A DNA stretch of 62,964 bases from Pseudonocardiaceae bacterium (GTDB taxonomy: Bacteria; Actinomycetota; Actinomycetes; Mycobacteriales; Pseudonocardiaceae), in contig WHSZ01000031.1 of the NCBI GenBank assembly GCA_009379845.1, forward strand, positions 1 to 62,964. Reading direction: 5' to 3'. A model generated the notes under the pieces. The model did not search any database and was not told where the DNA came from. It saw only the letters and a program-made list of their open reading frames with translations. Both the position numbers and the translations under genes were made by a program. Shown here one piece after another: positions 35,933-44,293 of the stretch; the stretch's first letter is position 1, and each line of letters starts with the position of its first letter.

Positions 35933-35952
35933 TTTCTAATAAAGGAGGGTGC

Positions 35953-36189
35953 ATGTCGGCGATCTGTCAAGTCACCGGCAGCCGGCCCGGTTACGGCAAG
36001 CGGGTATCCCATTCGCACCGGCGCACCGCTCGACGCTGGGAACCGAACATCCAGCAGCGCCGGTACTACCTGCCGAGCGAGGACCGCTGGGTCCGGCTGC
36101 GGGTATCGGCCAAGGGAATCAAGATCATCGACAAGCGCGGTATCGAGTCCGTGGTCGCGGAGCTACGCGCGAAGGGTGTGAAGCTGTAG
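35953..36189 (+). CDS. rpmB: 50S ribosomal protein L28, zinc-free (C-) paralogue
   Basis: A 78-aa L28 opening [20 protein letters not shown] and continuing [20 protein letters not shown]. Only one cysteine remains, so the CxxC pairs of zinc-binding L28 are absent. ATG 35953 follows AAAGGAGG; a longer frame through the promoter is rejected. It opens the operon L28-L33-S14-S18 with no gap to L33 (stop TAG, then ATG). Confidence 0.93.
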   Translation: MSAICQVTGSRPGYGKRVSHSHRRTARRWEPNIQQRRYYLPSEDRWVRLRVSAKGIKIIDKRGIESVVAELRAKGVKL

Positions 36190-36357
36190 ATGCCTCGAAA
36201 CAGCGATATCCGGCCGATCATCAAGCTCCGCTCCACGGCCGGCACCGGCTACACCTATGTCACGAGGAAGAACCGTCGCAACGACCCGGATCGTCTGGTG
36301 TTGCGCAAGTTCGACCCGATAGCACGGCAACACGTCGACTTTCGCGAGGAACGCTGA
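36190..36357 (+). CDS. rpmG: 50S ribosomal protein L33, zinc-free (C-) paralogue
   Basis: A 55-aa L33 (opening [20 protein letters not shown]), with [20 protein letters not shown] following. No cysteine occurs, so it is the C- type. The start follows the L28 stop directly and its TGA overlaps the S14 start (TGATG). Confidence 0.92.
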   Translation: MPRNSDIRPIIKLRSTAGTGYTYVTRKNRRNDPDRLVLRKFDPIARQHVDFREER

Positions 36358-36662
36358 TGGCGAAGAAATCCAAGATCGCGAAGAACGAGGAGCGCAAGAA
36401 GATCGTGGCGCGCTACGCGCAGCGCCGGGCCGAGCTGAAGGAGACGGTCCGCTCGCCACAGTCCACCGAGCAGCAGCGCGACGAGGCGCTGCGAGCGCTG
36501 CGGAAGATGCCGCGCGACGCGAGCCCCACCCGGATCCGCAACCGGGACGCGGTGGACGGCAGGCCGCGTGCGTATCACCGCGCGTTCGGCCTGTCCCGCA
36601 TCCGGTTGCGGGAAATGGCGCATCGCGGAGAGCTGCCCGGCGTGTCCAAATCGAGCTGGTAA
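36357..36662 (+). CDS. rpsN: 30S ribosomal protein S14, zinc-free (C-, long) form
   Basis: A 101-aa S14 of the long form (opening [20 protein letters not shown]) with the conserved [20 protein letters not shown] near residue 68. The short zinc-binding S14 has about 61 aa and two CxxC pairs; this one has none. ATG 36357 overlaps the L33 stop. The next gene, S18, starts 11 bases downstream behind AAGGAG. Confidence 0.93.
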   Translation: MAKKSKIAKNEERKKIVARYAQRRAELKETVRSPQSTEQQRDEALRALRKMPRDASPTRIRNRDAVDGRPRAYHRAFGLSRIRLREMAHRGELPGVSKSSW

Positions 36663-36673
36663 GGAGCCAACAC

Positions 36674-36906
36674 GTGCCGAAACCGGTGCCACCAAACGTC
36701 GCCCGAACATCCTCGTCCGCGAAGGAATATCCACAGTAGACTGGAAGGACGCCACGCTGCTGCGAAAGTTCATCTCGGACCGAGGCAAGATCCGCTCCCG
36801 GAGGGTCACCGGGCTCGACCCCAAGCAGCAGCGCGAGGTCGCGACCGCTATCAAGAACGCGCGCGAGATGGCGCTGCTGCCCTACCCCACCCGCTCGTCG
36901 CAGTAG
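36674..36906 (+). pseudogene. rpsR: 30S ribosomal protein S18 paralogue with an apparent one-base frameshift
   Basis: A GTG at 36674 behind AAGGAG opens [16 protein letters not shown] and stops after 21 codons. The real S18 body lies one frame back: [20 protein letters not shown] from about 36694, then [20 protein letters not shown] and [17 protein letters not shown] to the stop at 36904-36906. That frame has no start codon after the S14 stop. Adding one base near 36690-36694 (PKPVPP then KRRPN) would give a normal C- S18 of about 77 aa without cysteine. No slippery heptamer is seen, so I read this as a mutation or sequence error rather than programmed frameshifting. Confidence 0.75.
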
Positions 36907-37034
36907 CCGCGCGCGGCTCGCGGCATCCCTCGGCTGGGGTACAGGCGCGTGTCGCTGATTGCTTTGGCTAATGATGGTCACTATCAATTCCACCTATTCA
37001 CGTCCGACCCGATCAACCATCTCCGGAGATCCCT

Positions 37035-38015
37035 GTGAAGACTGCTTTCGTCGGCAAAGGCGGTAGCGGCAAGACCACGCTTGCCTCGCTGTTCACCCAG
37101 CACCTCGCCGAGGCACGCGAACCAGTGTTCGCCATCGACGCCGATATCAACCAGCATCTCGCGGCGGCGCTCGGTGCGCCCGAGGAATACCCGGCGACCA
37201 TGCCGACGCTCGGCGAGCACCTGCCGCTGATCAAGGACTATCTGCGCGGCGGCAACCCGCGGATCTCGTCGGCGGAATCGATGATCAAGACGACGCCTGC
37301 CGGTGCGGGTTCCCGGCTGCTGCGGGTGATCGAGGACAATCCGATCTACGACACCTGTGTGCGGGATATCGGCGGCGCCCGCTTCGCCGCTACCGGGCCG
37401 TTCGGCGAAGGCGATCTCGGCGTTTCGTGTTATCACTCCAAGGTCGGCGCCGTTGAGCTGCTGCTGAATCATCTGGTGGATGGCACCGGCGAGTACGTTG
37501 TGGTGGACATGACCGCGGGCGCCGACTCGTTCGCGTCCGGGTTGTTCACCCGGTTCGATCTCACCTTCCTGGTCTGCGAACCGACCCTGCGGAGTGTTGG
37601 CGTATACCGGCAATACCTGGGCTACGCCAAGGATTTCGGTGTGCGGCTCGCGGTGATCGGCAACAAAGTGTCCGATGCCGACGATGTGCTGTTCCTTCGC
37701 GAGCAAGTCGGCGAGGACCTGCTGTGTTGCTTCGATCGGTCCGGGCATGTGCGCGCGGCCGAACGTGGTGACGTGCGGCCGATCACCGCGCTCGAGCCGG
37801 CCAACCTGGCGGCGCTCGAGACGATGCGGGAGGCGCTGGACACCGCACCCCGGGATTGGGCTCGCTACCAGCGCCAGGCCGTGCACTTTCACCTTCGGAA
37901 CGCGGAAGCCTGGGCGAACGAGAGCGTGGGGCAGGATCTCGCCAGCCAGGTCGACCCGGACTTCGTGCTCGGCCCGGAAGCGCTGGAGCGGCCGCACCAG
38001 GTGATGCAGGTCTGA
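37035..38015 (+). CDS. CooC/ParA-like P-loop ATPase
   Basis: A 326-aa P-loop protein of the MinD/CooC class. FVGKGGSGKTTLASLF holds the deviant Walker A (KGGSGKTT, residues 7-15), VFAIDADINQHLAAAL the second conserved Asp, VVVDMTAGADSFASGL Walker B-like, and later LAVIGNKVSDADD the base-recognition strand. CooC-type proteins insert metals into enzymes. The GTG follows GGAG 8 bases upstream. It lies 128 bases after the C- ribosomal operon on the same strand; a metal-related role under zinc limitation is suggested only by place. Confidence 0.82.
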   Translation: MKTAFVGKGGSGKTTLASLFTQHLAEAREPVFAIDADINQHLAAALGAPEEYPATMPTLGEHLPLIKDYLRGGNPRISSAESMIKTTPAGAGSRLLRVIEDNPIYDTCVRDIGGARFAATGPFGEGDLGVSCYHSKVGAVELLLNHLVDGTGEYVVVDMTAGADSFASGLFTRFDLTFLVCEPTLRSVGVYRQYLGYAKDFGVRLAVIGNKVSDADDVLFLREQVGEDLLCCFDRSGHVRAAERGDVRPITALEPANLAALETMREALDTAPRDWARYQRQAVHFHLRNAEAWANESVGQDLASQVDPDFVLGPEALERPHQVMQV

Positions 38016-38044
38016 TCTCCGGTGCGGCCGGCCGCCGTTGCCTA

Positions 38045-38539
38045 CTAGAACGGTCTGGTGTCCAGGACGTCAAGATTGACGAAACGAGCTTCCCCGTCGC
38101 ACAACTTCTGCATCTTCTCCGCGAATCTCGCCGTGACCGGGTTATCGGAATTCGCCATCGCCGCGTCGTAGCTGGGGAACTCGACGATCTCAACGTAGGT
38201 TTTGGTGTGGTCGCGGTCTCCTGTCAGGACACCCCAACGCGCGGTGCGCTCGACACCGATCGCCTCGGCCCATTCTTTGGACAGCGCCTCCACCTCGTCG
38301 ATGCGGTCGGTCCGGAATTCGATCAACTGAATGAAGGATCCGCGCTCGGTGTTGGCTATCGGCTCGTCCCGCATCCCTGCCCGCACGGCCGAACGCAGTT
38401 CCTCGTTGTCGGTGTGCTCATGCACGTCCACCGCATGCATGGCCGCCACCCTGAGCAGTTCCTCTTCCTCACCACTCATGGCCAGTGTGCAACCCGAGAC
38501 GCTGGGGCTATCCCGGCAATCAAGATATTTTCTTGTCAT
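38045..38539 (-). CDS. DUF1059-like domain fused to a dimeric alpha/beta-barrel (monooxygenase-like) domain
   Basis: A 164-aa two-part protein. Residues 1-58 (TRKYLDCRDSPSVSGCTLAM, then a helical HAVDVHEHTDNEELRSAV) look like the small DUF1059 domain with its paired cysteines. Residues 65-164 (SFIQLIEFRTDRIDEVEAL and KTYVEIVEFPSYDAAMANS) look like an antibiotic-biosynthesis-monooxygenase type ferredoxin-like barrel. ATG 38539 has GGGAG upstream. Domain names are from memory of the folds; the function is unknown. Confidence 0.65.
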   Translation of the reverse strand: MTRKYLDCRDSPSVSGCTLAMSGEEEELLRVAAMHAVDVHEHTDNEELRSAVRAGMRDEPIANTERGSFIQLIEFRTDRIDEVEALSKEWAEAIGVERTARWGVLTGDRDHTKTYVEIVEFPSYDAAMANSDNPVTARFAEKMQKLCDGEARFVNLDVLDTRPF

Positions 38540-38807
38540 TTCGACTCCCCGATTCATCGTTCCCCTGCGCGAAGATCAGAAATAACGCAGATATCCCATA
38601 TTGTGCGCCTTCCGGGAGCAATACGGAACGCTGGTTTCGCCGAATTCTCTCGATGTTCGGATGCAACGAAATACCCGTCACGTCGGAAATAGTCCACTGG
38701 GCGCACCTTTGAATTGCTGGCGAACTTCGGCGCCAGTCAGTTAGTGTCCGACAAATGTCCGATGTGGACACGCCGCCCCGGCGCATTCGGCCCGCTCGTC
38801 GACGGCG

Positions 38808-39722
38808 CTAACGAGTCAACGCGTTGATCCGGTTCTTGACCTGGCGAGCCGGGGTCGCGTGCTGGGACAGATCGGCCCACGGATCGACCTTCCGCCGCAG
38901 CCGTCGCGGCACGCTGTCCAACCGGTAGTGGTTGGGATCCACCCTGCGCAGTTCCGACCAGTCGATCGGAGTGGCCACCGGCGCACCGGGACGCGCGCGC
39001 AACGAGTACGGCGCGATCATTGTCTGGCGGCGCCCGTTTCTGTTCGTGTCGAGGAAAACCCGGTCCCCGCGCTGTTGCTTGCGCTGCTCGGTGGTCAACC
39101 GGTCCTGGTCGTGTGCGGCGAGGAAGTCGGCCATCCGCCTCGCGAGCGGTCGAACCATGTCGTAATCGCCGCTGCGGTCCAGGGCGGCCACCACGTGATA
39201 CCCCCGGCCGCCGGTGGCCTGCGTGAACGGGACCAGGTCGAGGGCTTCATAGACCTTGCGCACCGCACGAGTGATCTCCCTGATCTCGGAAAGCGGAGTA
39301 CCGTCCGGCGGGTCGACGTCGATCACCAGCAAGTCCGGCCTCGCGATCTTATCCACCTGCGACAGTCCGATGTGGAACTCGAGCGTTCCGAGATTCGCCA
39401 AGTAGAGCAACGTCTCTTCGTCATCGCACACCACGTATCGGGTGCTGCCGTGATCATGCCGATGCGGCACGCGCCTCGTCCTGATCCACGCCGGGAAGAA
39501 GTCGGCAGCCTCCTTCTGGAAGAAGCCTTCGGCTTCGATGCCGTCTGGGAAGCGCCGCAGGGTCAGCGGCCGACCACGCAGGTGCCGAACCATGTCGGAT
39601 GCGACCGAACGGTAGTAGTCGAGCACATCTCCCTTGCTGAATCCATCCGAGGGGTACAGCTGCTTGTCCAGATTGGACACCGAAAGGTCCCTGTCCCCAA
39701 CCGGAATCGTCGTCGTGGCCAC
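38808..39722 (-). CDS. ligD: Non-homologous end-joining polymerase (LigD polymerase domain)
   Basis: A 304-aa stand-alone polymerase/primase of the LigD type (AEP superfamily). It has LYPSDGFSKGDVLDYYRSVA, the catalytic LLVIDVDPPDG (Asp135 and Asp137), ATGGRGYHVVAALDRS with the conserved His, and QTMIAPYSLRARPGAPVATP. It adds ribo- or deoxynucleotides to broken ends before ligation. The ligase and phosphoesterase domains are absent here and no Ku gene is adjacent; actinomycetes often carry several such separate proteins. The GTG start follows GGAGGTGTGGGG. The 268 bases between it and the DUF1059-like gene hold a GTGTCC/GGACAC dyad near 38744-38771 and no gene I can support. Confidence 0.88.
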   Translation of the reverse strand: MATTTIPVGDRDLSVSNLDKQLYPSDGFSKGDVLDYYRSVASDMVRHLRGRPLTLRRFPDGIEAEGFFQKEAADFFPAWIRTRRVPHRHDHGSTRYVVCDDEETLLYLANLGTLEFHIGLSQVDKIARPDLLVIDVDPPDGTPLSEIREITRAVRKVYEALDLVPFTQATGGRGYHVVAALDRSGDYDMVRPLARRMADFLAAHDQDRLTTEQRKQQRGDRVFLDTNRNGRRQTMIAPYSLRARPGAPVATPIDWSELRRVDPNHYRLDSVPRRLRRKVDPWADLSQHATPARQVKNRINALTR

Positions 39723-39856
39723 CGGTTACCCCACACCTCCCGCTCCAGCCTCGCGTTCATCGGCCCCTGGTTACCCGCACCCCGCGTCGTGTACCCGTAA
39801 CACGAAAATAACGGTGTAAGAAAACCCATTATGGATGCATAATGCGGTGCGGTGGG

Positions 39857-40960
39857 TCAGAGGCAGGTCACGGGGACCTGGTGGATGAGGTTGTTCGCGA
39901 ATCCGCCACGGTTCCACGGCTGGTCGACTGGTTGGGTGTTGCCCTCGGCGTCGGTGGCGCGAGCGGCGAGAACGTGCTCACCGGGTTCGGCTTGCCAGGT
40001 GGTGCTCCAGCGACGCCAGGCCCAGTTGTGGCCCTGATCGGGGTCGAGCTTCGCGTCGGTCCAGCTGGCACCGTTGTCGGTGCTCACCTCGACCCTGGTG
40101 ATCGGGGCATGCCCGGACCAGGCGCGCCCGCTGAGCGGCACCGGGCCTGGGCGCACCACGCGCCTGCGAGACATGAAGTCCGGGAAACCGGGCGGCACCA
40201 GCAACGCGCGTGGCGCGATCCGGGTGGCCGGCTCGCCAGGCTCGTCCGCGGTCTGCTTGTACCGGTACGCCACCGCGTTCTGGAAACCGGTGAACGGGGT
40301 GTCCACCAGCGAGATGTCCCGCAGCCACTTGACGTGCGCCATGCCGTACCAGCCGGGCACCACCAGCCGCAGCGGGTAGCCGTGCTGCGGCGGCAACGGC
40401 TGCCCGTTCATCTCGTAGGCGAGCAATACATCGTCCCTCAGCGCCTCGTCCAGCGGTAGGCCACGCTGGTAGTCCTGCTCAACGCCACGCTCAACGCCGT
40501 GATCGGCGCCGGTGAACACGACCTCAACCGCGGCAGGATCCACCCCTACCTCGTCGAGCAGCTCGCGAAGCGGCACGCCGGTCCAGTCGGCGGTGCCAAC
40601 CGCCTCGACCAGCCACGGCTGGCTGATCGGCCGGGGGCGCAGCCTGGCGCGCCCGTTTCCCGCGCATTCCATGGTCACGCGCACGGTGCGAGCCGGCCGG
40701 GCACGCAGATCGTCGAGGCTCCATGCGGCCGGCCGCTCGACATGCCCGGTGATGCCGAGACGCCAGTTCCGCTCGTCGAGGATCGGGATGTCGTAGTGCA
40801 CCAGCAGGTAGTGCAACCCGGCCGGGGTCACGTCGTGCTGCATGGCCTCCAGCGGCATCCCGTGATTGCGGGCGGCCAGGGCCAGCTCTTCCATGCTGAT
40901 GGCCTCGTCGGGTTCGGCCAGCCTGGCCGGCAGGCTGACGTCGCGCAGCTGTGTGTCCAT
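39857..40960 (-). CDS. Sulfite-oxidase-like molybdopterin oxidoreductase
   Basis: A 367-aa molybdenum-cofactor enzyme of the sulfite oxidase family. RVTMECAGNGRARLRPRPIS contains the Mo-ligand Cys99; the pterin-binding part includes YEMNGQPLPPQHGYPLRLVV and PGWYGMAHVKWLRDISL. Residues about 255-365 form the Ig-like Mo-co dimerisation domain (GRAWSGHAPITRVEVSTDNG). No haem domain and no signal peptide are seen, so it is a cytosolic form using another acceptor. It is divergent from the small exported protein at 41115. Confidence 0.88.
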   Translation of the reverse strand: MDTQLRDVSLPARLAEPDEAISMEELALAARNHGMPLEAMQHDVTPAGLHYLLVHYDIPILDERNWRLGITGHVERPAAWSLDDLRARPARTVRVTMECAGNGRARLRPRPISQPWLVEAVGTADWTGVPLRELLDEVGVDPAAVEVVFTGADHGVERGVEQDYQRGLPLDEALRDDVLLAYEMNGQPLPPQHGYPLRLVVPGWYGMAHVKWLRDISLVDTPFTGFQNAVAYRYKQTADEPGEPATRIAPRALLVPPGFPDFMSRRRVVRPGPVPLSGRAWSGHAPITRVEVSTDNGASWTDAKLDPDQGHNWAWRRWSTTWQAEPGEHVLAARATDAEGNTQPVDQPWNRGGFANNLIHQVPVTCL

Positions 40961-41114
40961 TCCGCAAGCATGCGCCCTCCGGCGTGCCGCGCACTAGCGT
41001 GCCGGCGGATCAGCCGGCCCGACATTTCACACTTTCTTTGCTTACCGTGCTTTTCGCCCCGGTCTGGTGCCATAGCCGTACAACGTGCACCGAACACGTG
41101 GAAGGGGTCTGAGC

Positions 41115-41327
41115 ATGCGAATCAGGACAATGGCCGGGCTGGCCGTCGCCGGAGCCGCGGCGACCGCCGCCATCGGCGGGGTTGGCTACGCCGCCAGCGA
41201 CGAGACCAACGAGCCGGTTGCCAGGATCGTGACCGAATCCAGCCAGCCGGGTGGCACCGGTGACGCGGCCGACCGCGACTGCCCGGACGGCGACGGCGGA
41301 ACCTCCACCGCGGAGGCCGGGTTGTGA
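41115..41327 (+). CDS. Small exported protein preceding moxR
   Basis: A 70-aa protein with a signal-peptide-like start (MRIRTMAGLAVAGAAATAAI, then GGVGYAAS) and a short acidic mature part ending GDGGTSTAEAGL. ATG 41115 follows GAAGGGG at good spacing. The TGA overlaps the GTG start of the MoxR gene (GTGA), so it is coupled to the envelope block downstream. I do not recognise a family; the mature region is low complexity. Confidence 0.65.
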   Translation: MRIRTMAGLAVAGAAATAAIGGVGYAASDETNEPVARIVTESSQPGGTGDAADRDCPDGDGGTSTAEAGL

Positions 41328-42349
41328 CGGCGAATCCCACTCACCCCGCCGAGCCGCTCGAGCAGACCCTGTTCGAGGTCAAGCGGGTCATCGTGGGCCA
41401 GGACCGGCTGGTGGAGCGGCTGGCGACCGCGGCGCTCGCGGACGGGCACTGCCTGCTTGAAGGCATGCCAGGCGTGGCCAAGACACTGGCCGCGCAGACG
41501 CTGGCTAACGCGGTCGGCGGCAGCTTCTCGCGTATCCAGTTCACCCCGGACCTGGTGCCCTCCGACATCGTGGGCACCAGGATCTACCGGGCGTCGCGGG
41601 AAGGGTTCGACGTCGAGCTCGGACCGGTGATGGCCAACGTCGTGCTCGCGGACGAGATCAACCGCGCGCCCGCACGCGTGCAGTCCGCGTTGCTCGAGGC
41701 GATGGCCGAGCGGCAGGTTTCCATCGGCGATCGCAGCTATCCGGTTCCGACGCCGTTTCTGGTGCTGGCTACCCAGAATCCGATCGAGTCGGAAGGCGTG
41801 TACCCGCTGCCCGAGGCGCAGCGGGACCGCTTTCTCATGAAGGTCATCGTGGACTACCCCACCGACGAGGAGGAGCTGGCGATCCTCTACCGGATGGGGA
41901 TGCGGCGACCGACCGCCCGCCAGGTGCTGGATCCCGACCGGCTGGTTGAGCTGCGCGACCGGGTACGCGAGGTGTTCGTGCACCACGCGCTCGCCGAGTA
42001 CGTGGTGCGGCTCGTGCTGGCCACTCGCCATCCGGAACGGCTGGGGCTGCACGACCTCACCGCCCAGCTGGCCTTCGGCGCCAGCCCCCGCGCCACGCTC
42101 GGGCTGGTCTCCGCGGCCCGTGCCCTGGCGCTGCTGCGGGGCAGGGACTACGTGTTGCCGGCGGACATCATGGAGCTCGCCGTGGACGTGATCGCGCACC
42201 GGCTGGTGCTGCCCTTCGACGCCGTGGCGGACGGGGTGACCGCGGAATCGGTGGTGCGGCGCATCGTGTCCATGCTGCCGGTGCCCCAGATCGCGCCGTC
42301 CCGGTTGGACAACGGCGACGGTTTCGAGCCGAATCGAATGACGGCATGA
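41324..42349 (+). CDS. MoxR-family AAA+ ATPase
   Basis: A 341-aa MoxR ATPase. LLEGMPGVAKTLAAQTLANA is Walker A (residues 47-54), VVLADEINRAPARVQSALLE Walker B with sensor region, and ATQNPIESEGVYPLPEAQRD the sensor/arginine block. MoxR proteins act as chaperone-like partners of VWA-domain proteins, which follow here (DUF58, then BatA-like). The GTG start overlaps the small exported gene, and the TGA overlaps the next start (ATGA). Confidence 0.92.
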   Translation: MTANPTHPAEPLEQTLFEVKRVIVGQDRLVERLATAALADGHCLLEGMPGVAKTLAAQTLANAVGGSFSRIQFTPDLVPSDIVGTRIYRASREGFDVELGPVMANVVLADEINRAPARVQSALLEAMAERQVSIGDRSYPVPTPFLVLATQNPIESEGVYPLPEAQRDRFLMKVIVDYPTDEEELAILYRMGMRRPTARQVLDPDRLVELRDRVREVFVHHALAEYVVRLVLATRHPERLGLHDLTAQLAFGASPRATLGLVSAARALALLRGRDYVLPADIMELAVDVIAHRLVLPFDAVADGVTAESVVRRIVSMLPVPQIAPSRLDNGDGFEPNRMTA

Positions 42350-43332
42350 GATCCCCGAGCGCGGCGGAACCCGGTAGCACCGGCGGCGCGAGCTTGCGGC
42401 AGGTGACGCCGGACGCCCGGCTCCGCCGGCTGGAGCTGACCATCACCCGCAGGCTGGATGGGCTGCTGCGCGGCCAGTACGCGGGCCTGCTGCCCGGGGC
42501 GGGCAGCGAGCCGGCCGGCAGCAGGGAATACCGGCCTGGTGAGGACGAGGTGCGCCGGATGGACTGGGCTGTCACCGCGCGCACCACGGTGCCGCACGTC
42601 CGCGAGACCGTTGCCGACCGCGAGCTGTCCGTGTGGATACTCGCGGACGCCAGCCCGAGCATGGATTTCGGCACCGTGGAGCTGGAGAAGCGGGAGCTCG
42701 CGGCCGGGGCGGTCGCGGCGATCGGTTTCCTCACCGCGGGTGCCGGCAACCGGCTTGGTGCGGACATCCTCGGTGCCGACGGGATCCGCCGGCTGCCGGC
42801 GCGTACCGGTCGCACCCACCTGCTCGGGCTGCTGCGCATCCTGCTCACCGGCCCGCGCGGCGCCGCGGGCACGCACCGCCCAGGCCTCGAAGGGGCCCTG
42901 GTGAACCTGCGACGCGCGGTACGTCGCAGCGGTCTTGTCGTGGTGGTATCGGATTTCCTGGACGGCGCCGATGGCGAGCGCCCGGCGTGGGAACCCGAAC
43001 TGCGGCGGCTGTCCGTCCGGCATCAGGTAATCGCCATCGAGGTCACCGACCCCCGCGAGCTGGAACTGCCGAACGTCGGCCTGCTCACCGTTGTCGACCC
43101 GGAAACCGGTGAGCGGCGGGAAGTTCCCACGGCGAGCCGGCGGCTGCGGGAGCGCTTCGCGGCGGCGGCGACCGAGCAGCGACGGGTCATCCGCGACGCG
43201 GTGCGCAGGTCCGGTGCCACGCACATCACGCTTCGCACCGACCGGGATTGGGTCGCCGACATCGTCCGGCACGTGTACGCCCAGCGACGGCTGGCGATGG
43301 CCGCACCGGCACGCCGCGGAGGTGTGCGATGA
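42346..43332 (+). CDS. DUF58-domain protein
   Basis: A 328-aa protein with a central DUF58 block (EYRPGEDEVRRMDWAVTART) and a VWA-like fold (VWILADASPSMDFGT). It has no membrane segment. DUF58 proteins are regular partners of MoxR ATPases and VWA proteins. It begins with ATGA overlap to MoxR and ends with an overlap to the BatA-like gene. Confidence 0.9.
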   Translation: MRSPSAAEPGSTGGASLRQVTPDARLRRLELTITRRLDGLLRGQYAGLLPGAGSEPAGSREYRPGEDEVRRMDWAVTARTTVPHVRETVADRELSVWILADASPSMDFGTVELEKRELAAGAVAAIGFLTAGAGNRLGADILGADGIRRLPARTGRTHLLGLLRILLTGPRGAAGTHRPGLEGALVNLRRAVRRSGLVVVVSDFLDGADGERPAWEPELRRLSVRHQVIAIEVTDPRELELPNVGLLTVVDPETGERREVPTASRRLRERFAAAATEQRRVIRDAVRRSGATHITLRTDRDWVADIVRHVYAQRRLAMAAPARRGGVR

Positions 43333-44279
43333 CGTTCGAATCGGCGGAGCGGCTCTGGCTGCTCGCGGCGGTGGCGGCGCTGCTCATCGGTTACCTGCTT
43401 GTGCAGCGGCGGCGCAGCCGCTACGCCATGCGGTTCACCAACCTGCCGTTGCTGCGGCGTGTCGCCCCTCGGCAACCGGGCTGGCGGCGGCATATACCGG
43501 CCGGCCTGTTCCTCGCGATGCTGGCGCTGCTGGTGACCGGTTTCGCCCAACCGCACGACGATGTGCGGGTACCACGGGAGCGGGCCACGGTGATCGTCGC
43601 GGTGGACGTGTCCCGCTCGATGCTCGCCGACGACGTGCGGCCGGATCGGCTGACCGCGGCGCGGGAAGCGGCGCTCGGTTTCGTCGAGGAGCTCCCCGCC
43701 GAGTTCAACGTCGGCCTGGTCGCCTTCGCCGGCAACGCGTCGACCGTCGTCACGCCGGTCACCGACCGGGCGGCACTTCGCGCCGGAATCAACGGCCTCT
43801 CGACGGGCAGCACGGGAGTCCAGGGAACCGCGATCGGAGAGGCGATAACCACGTCGCTGCAGGCGGTGCGAACGGCGGACGAGCGAGCCAACCGGGAGCC
43901 TCCGCCGGCGAGGACCGTGCTGCTTTCCGACGGTGCGAACACCGCGGGGCGCTCGCCGTCCGACGCCGCGGCCGAGGCCGCGCAGGCGGGCGTGCCGGTG
44001 GACACCATCTCATTCGGCACCGAGAACGGGATGATCGGCATGTCCCAGCCGGTTCCAGTAAACGGGGAGACCCTGCAGGCGGTGTCCGAGCAGACCGGCG
44101 GCGCGTATCACGAAGCCGGCAGCGCCGAGGAGCTCAGCGAGGTTTACTCGGACATCCGCAGCTCGGTCGGCTACCGAGTGGAACGCCAGGACGTCTCGGC
44201 CCGTTTCATCGGGTTCGGTCTCGTCTTCGCACTCGCCGCGGCCGGCACATCGATGGCCTGGTTCTCCAGGATTCCCTAA
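43329..44279 (+). CDS. BatA-like membrane protein with VWA domain
   Basis: A 316-aa membrane protein. Helices at about 8-26 and 57-73 precede a VWA domain with an intact metal site (DVSRS at 93-97, later TVLLSDGANTAG), and a last helix lies near 297-313 (FIGFGLVFALAAAGTSMAWF). It fits the MoxR-DUF58-VWA module that has been tied to protein maturation and stress in the cell envelope. Start ATG 43329 overlaps the DUF58 stop. Confidence 0.9.
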   Translation: MTFESAERLWLLAAVAALLIGYLLVQRRRSRYAMRFTNLPLLRRVAPRQPGWRRHIPAGLFLAMLALLVTGFAQPHDDVRVPRERATVIVAVDVSRSMLADDVRPDRLTAAREAALGFVEELPAEFNVGLVAFAGNASTVVTPVTDRAALRAGINGLSTGSTGVQGTAIGEAITTSLQAVRTADERANREPPPARTVLLSDGANTAGRSPSDAAAEAAQAGVPVDTISFGTENGMIGMSQPVPVNGETLQAVSEQTGGAYHEAGSAEELSEVYSDIRSSVGYRVERQDVSARFIGFGLVFALAAAGTSMAWFSRIP

Positions 44280-44293
44280 AAGGGGGTTGTTCG

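Noticed and set aside
36674..36700. Programmed -1 frameshifting in S18
   Set aside because: The sequence around CCACCAAAC has no X-XXY-YYZ slippery heptamer and P-site re-pairing would be poor.
36568..36906. S18 read from a GTG inside the S14 gene
   Set aside because: It would add 42 residues coded by another frame of S14 with no ribosome site; the frameshift explanation is simpler.
38744..38771. GTGTCC...GGACAC dyad as a terminator or promoter element
   Set aside because: Short arms, more than 200 bases from the nearest downstream start and no supporting context; noted only.
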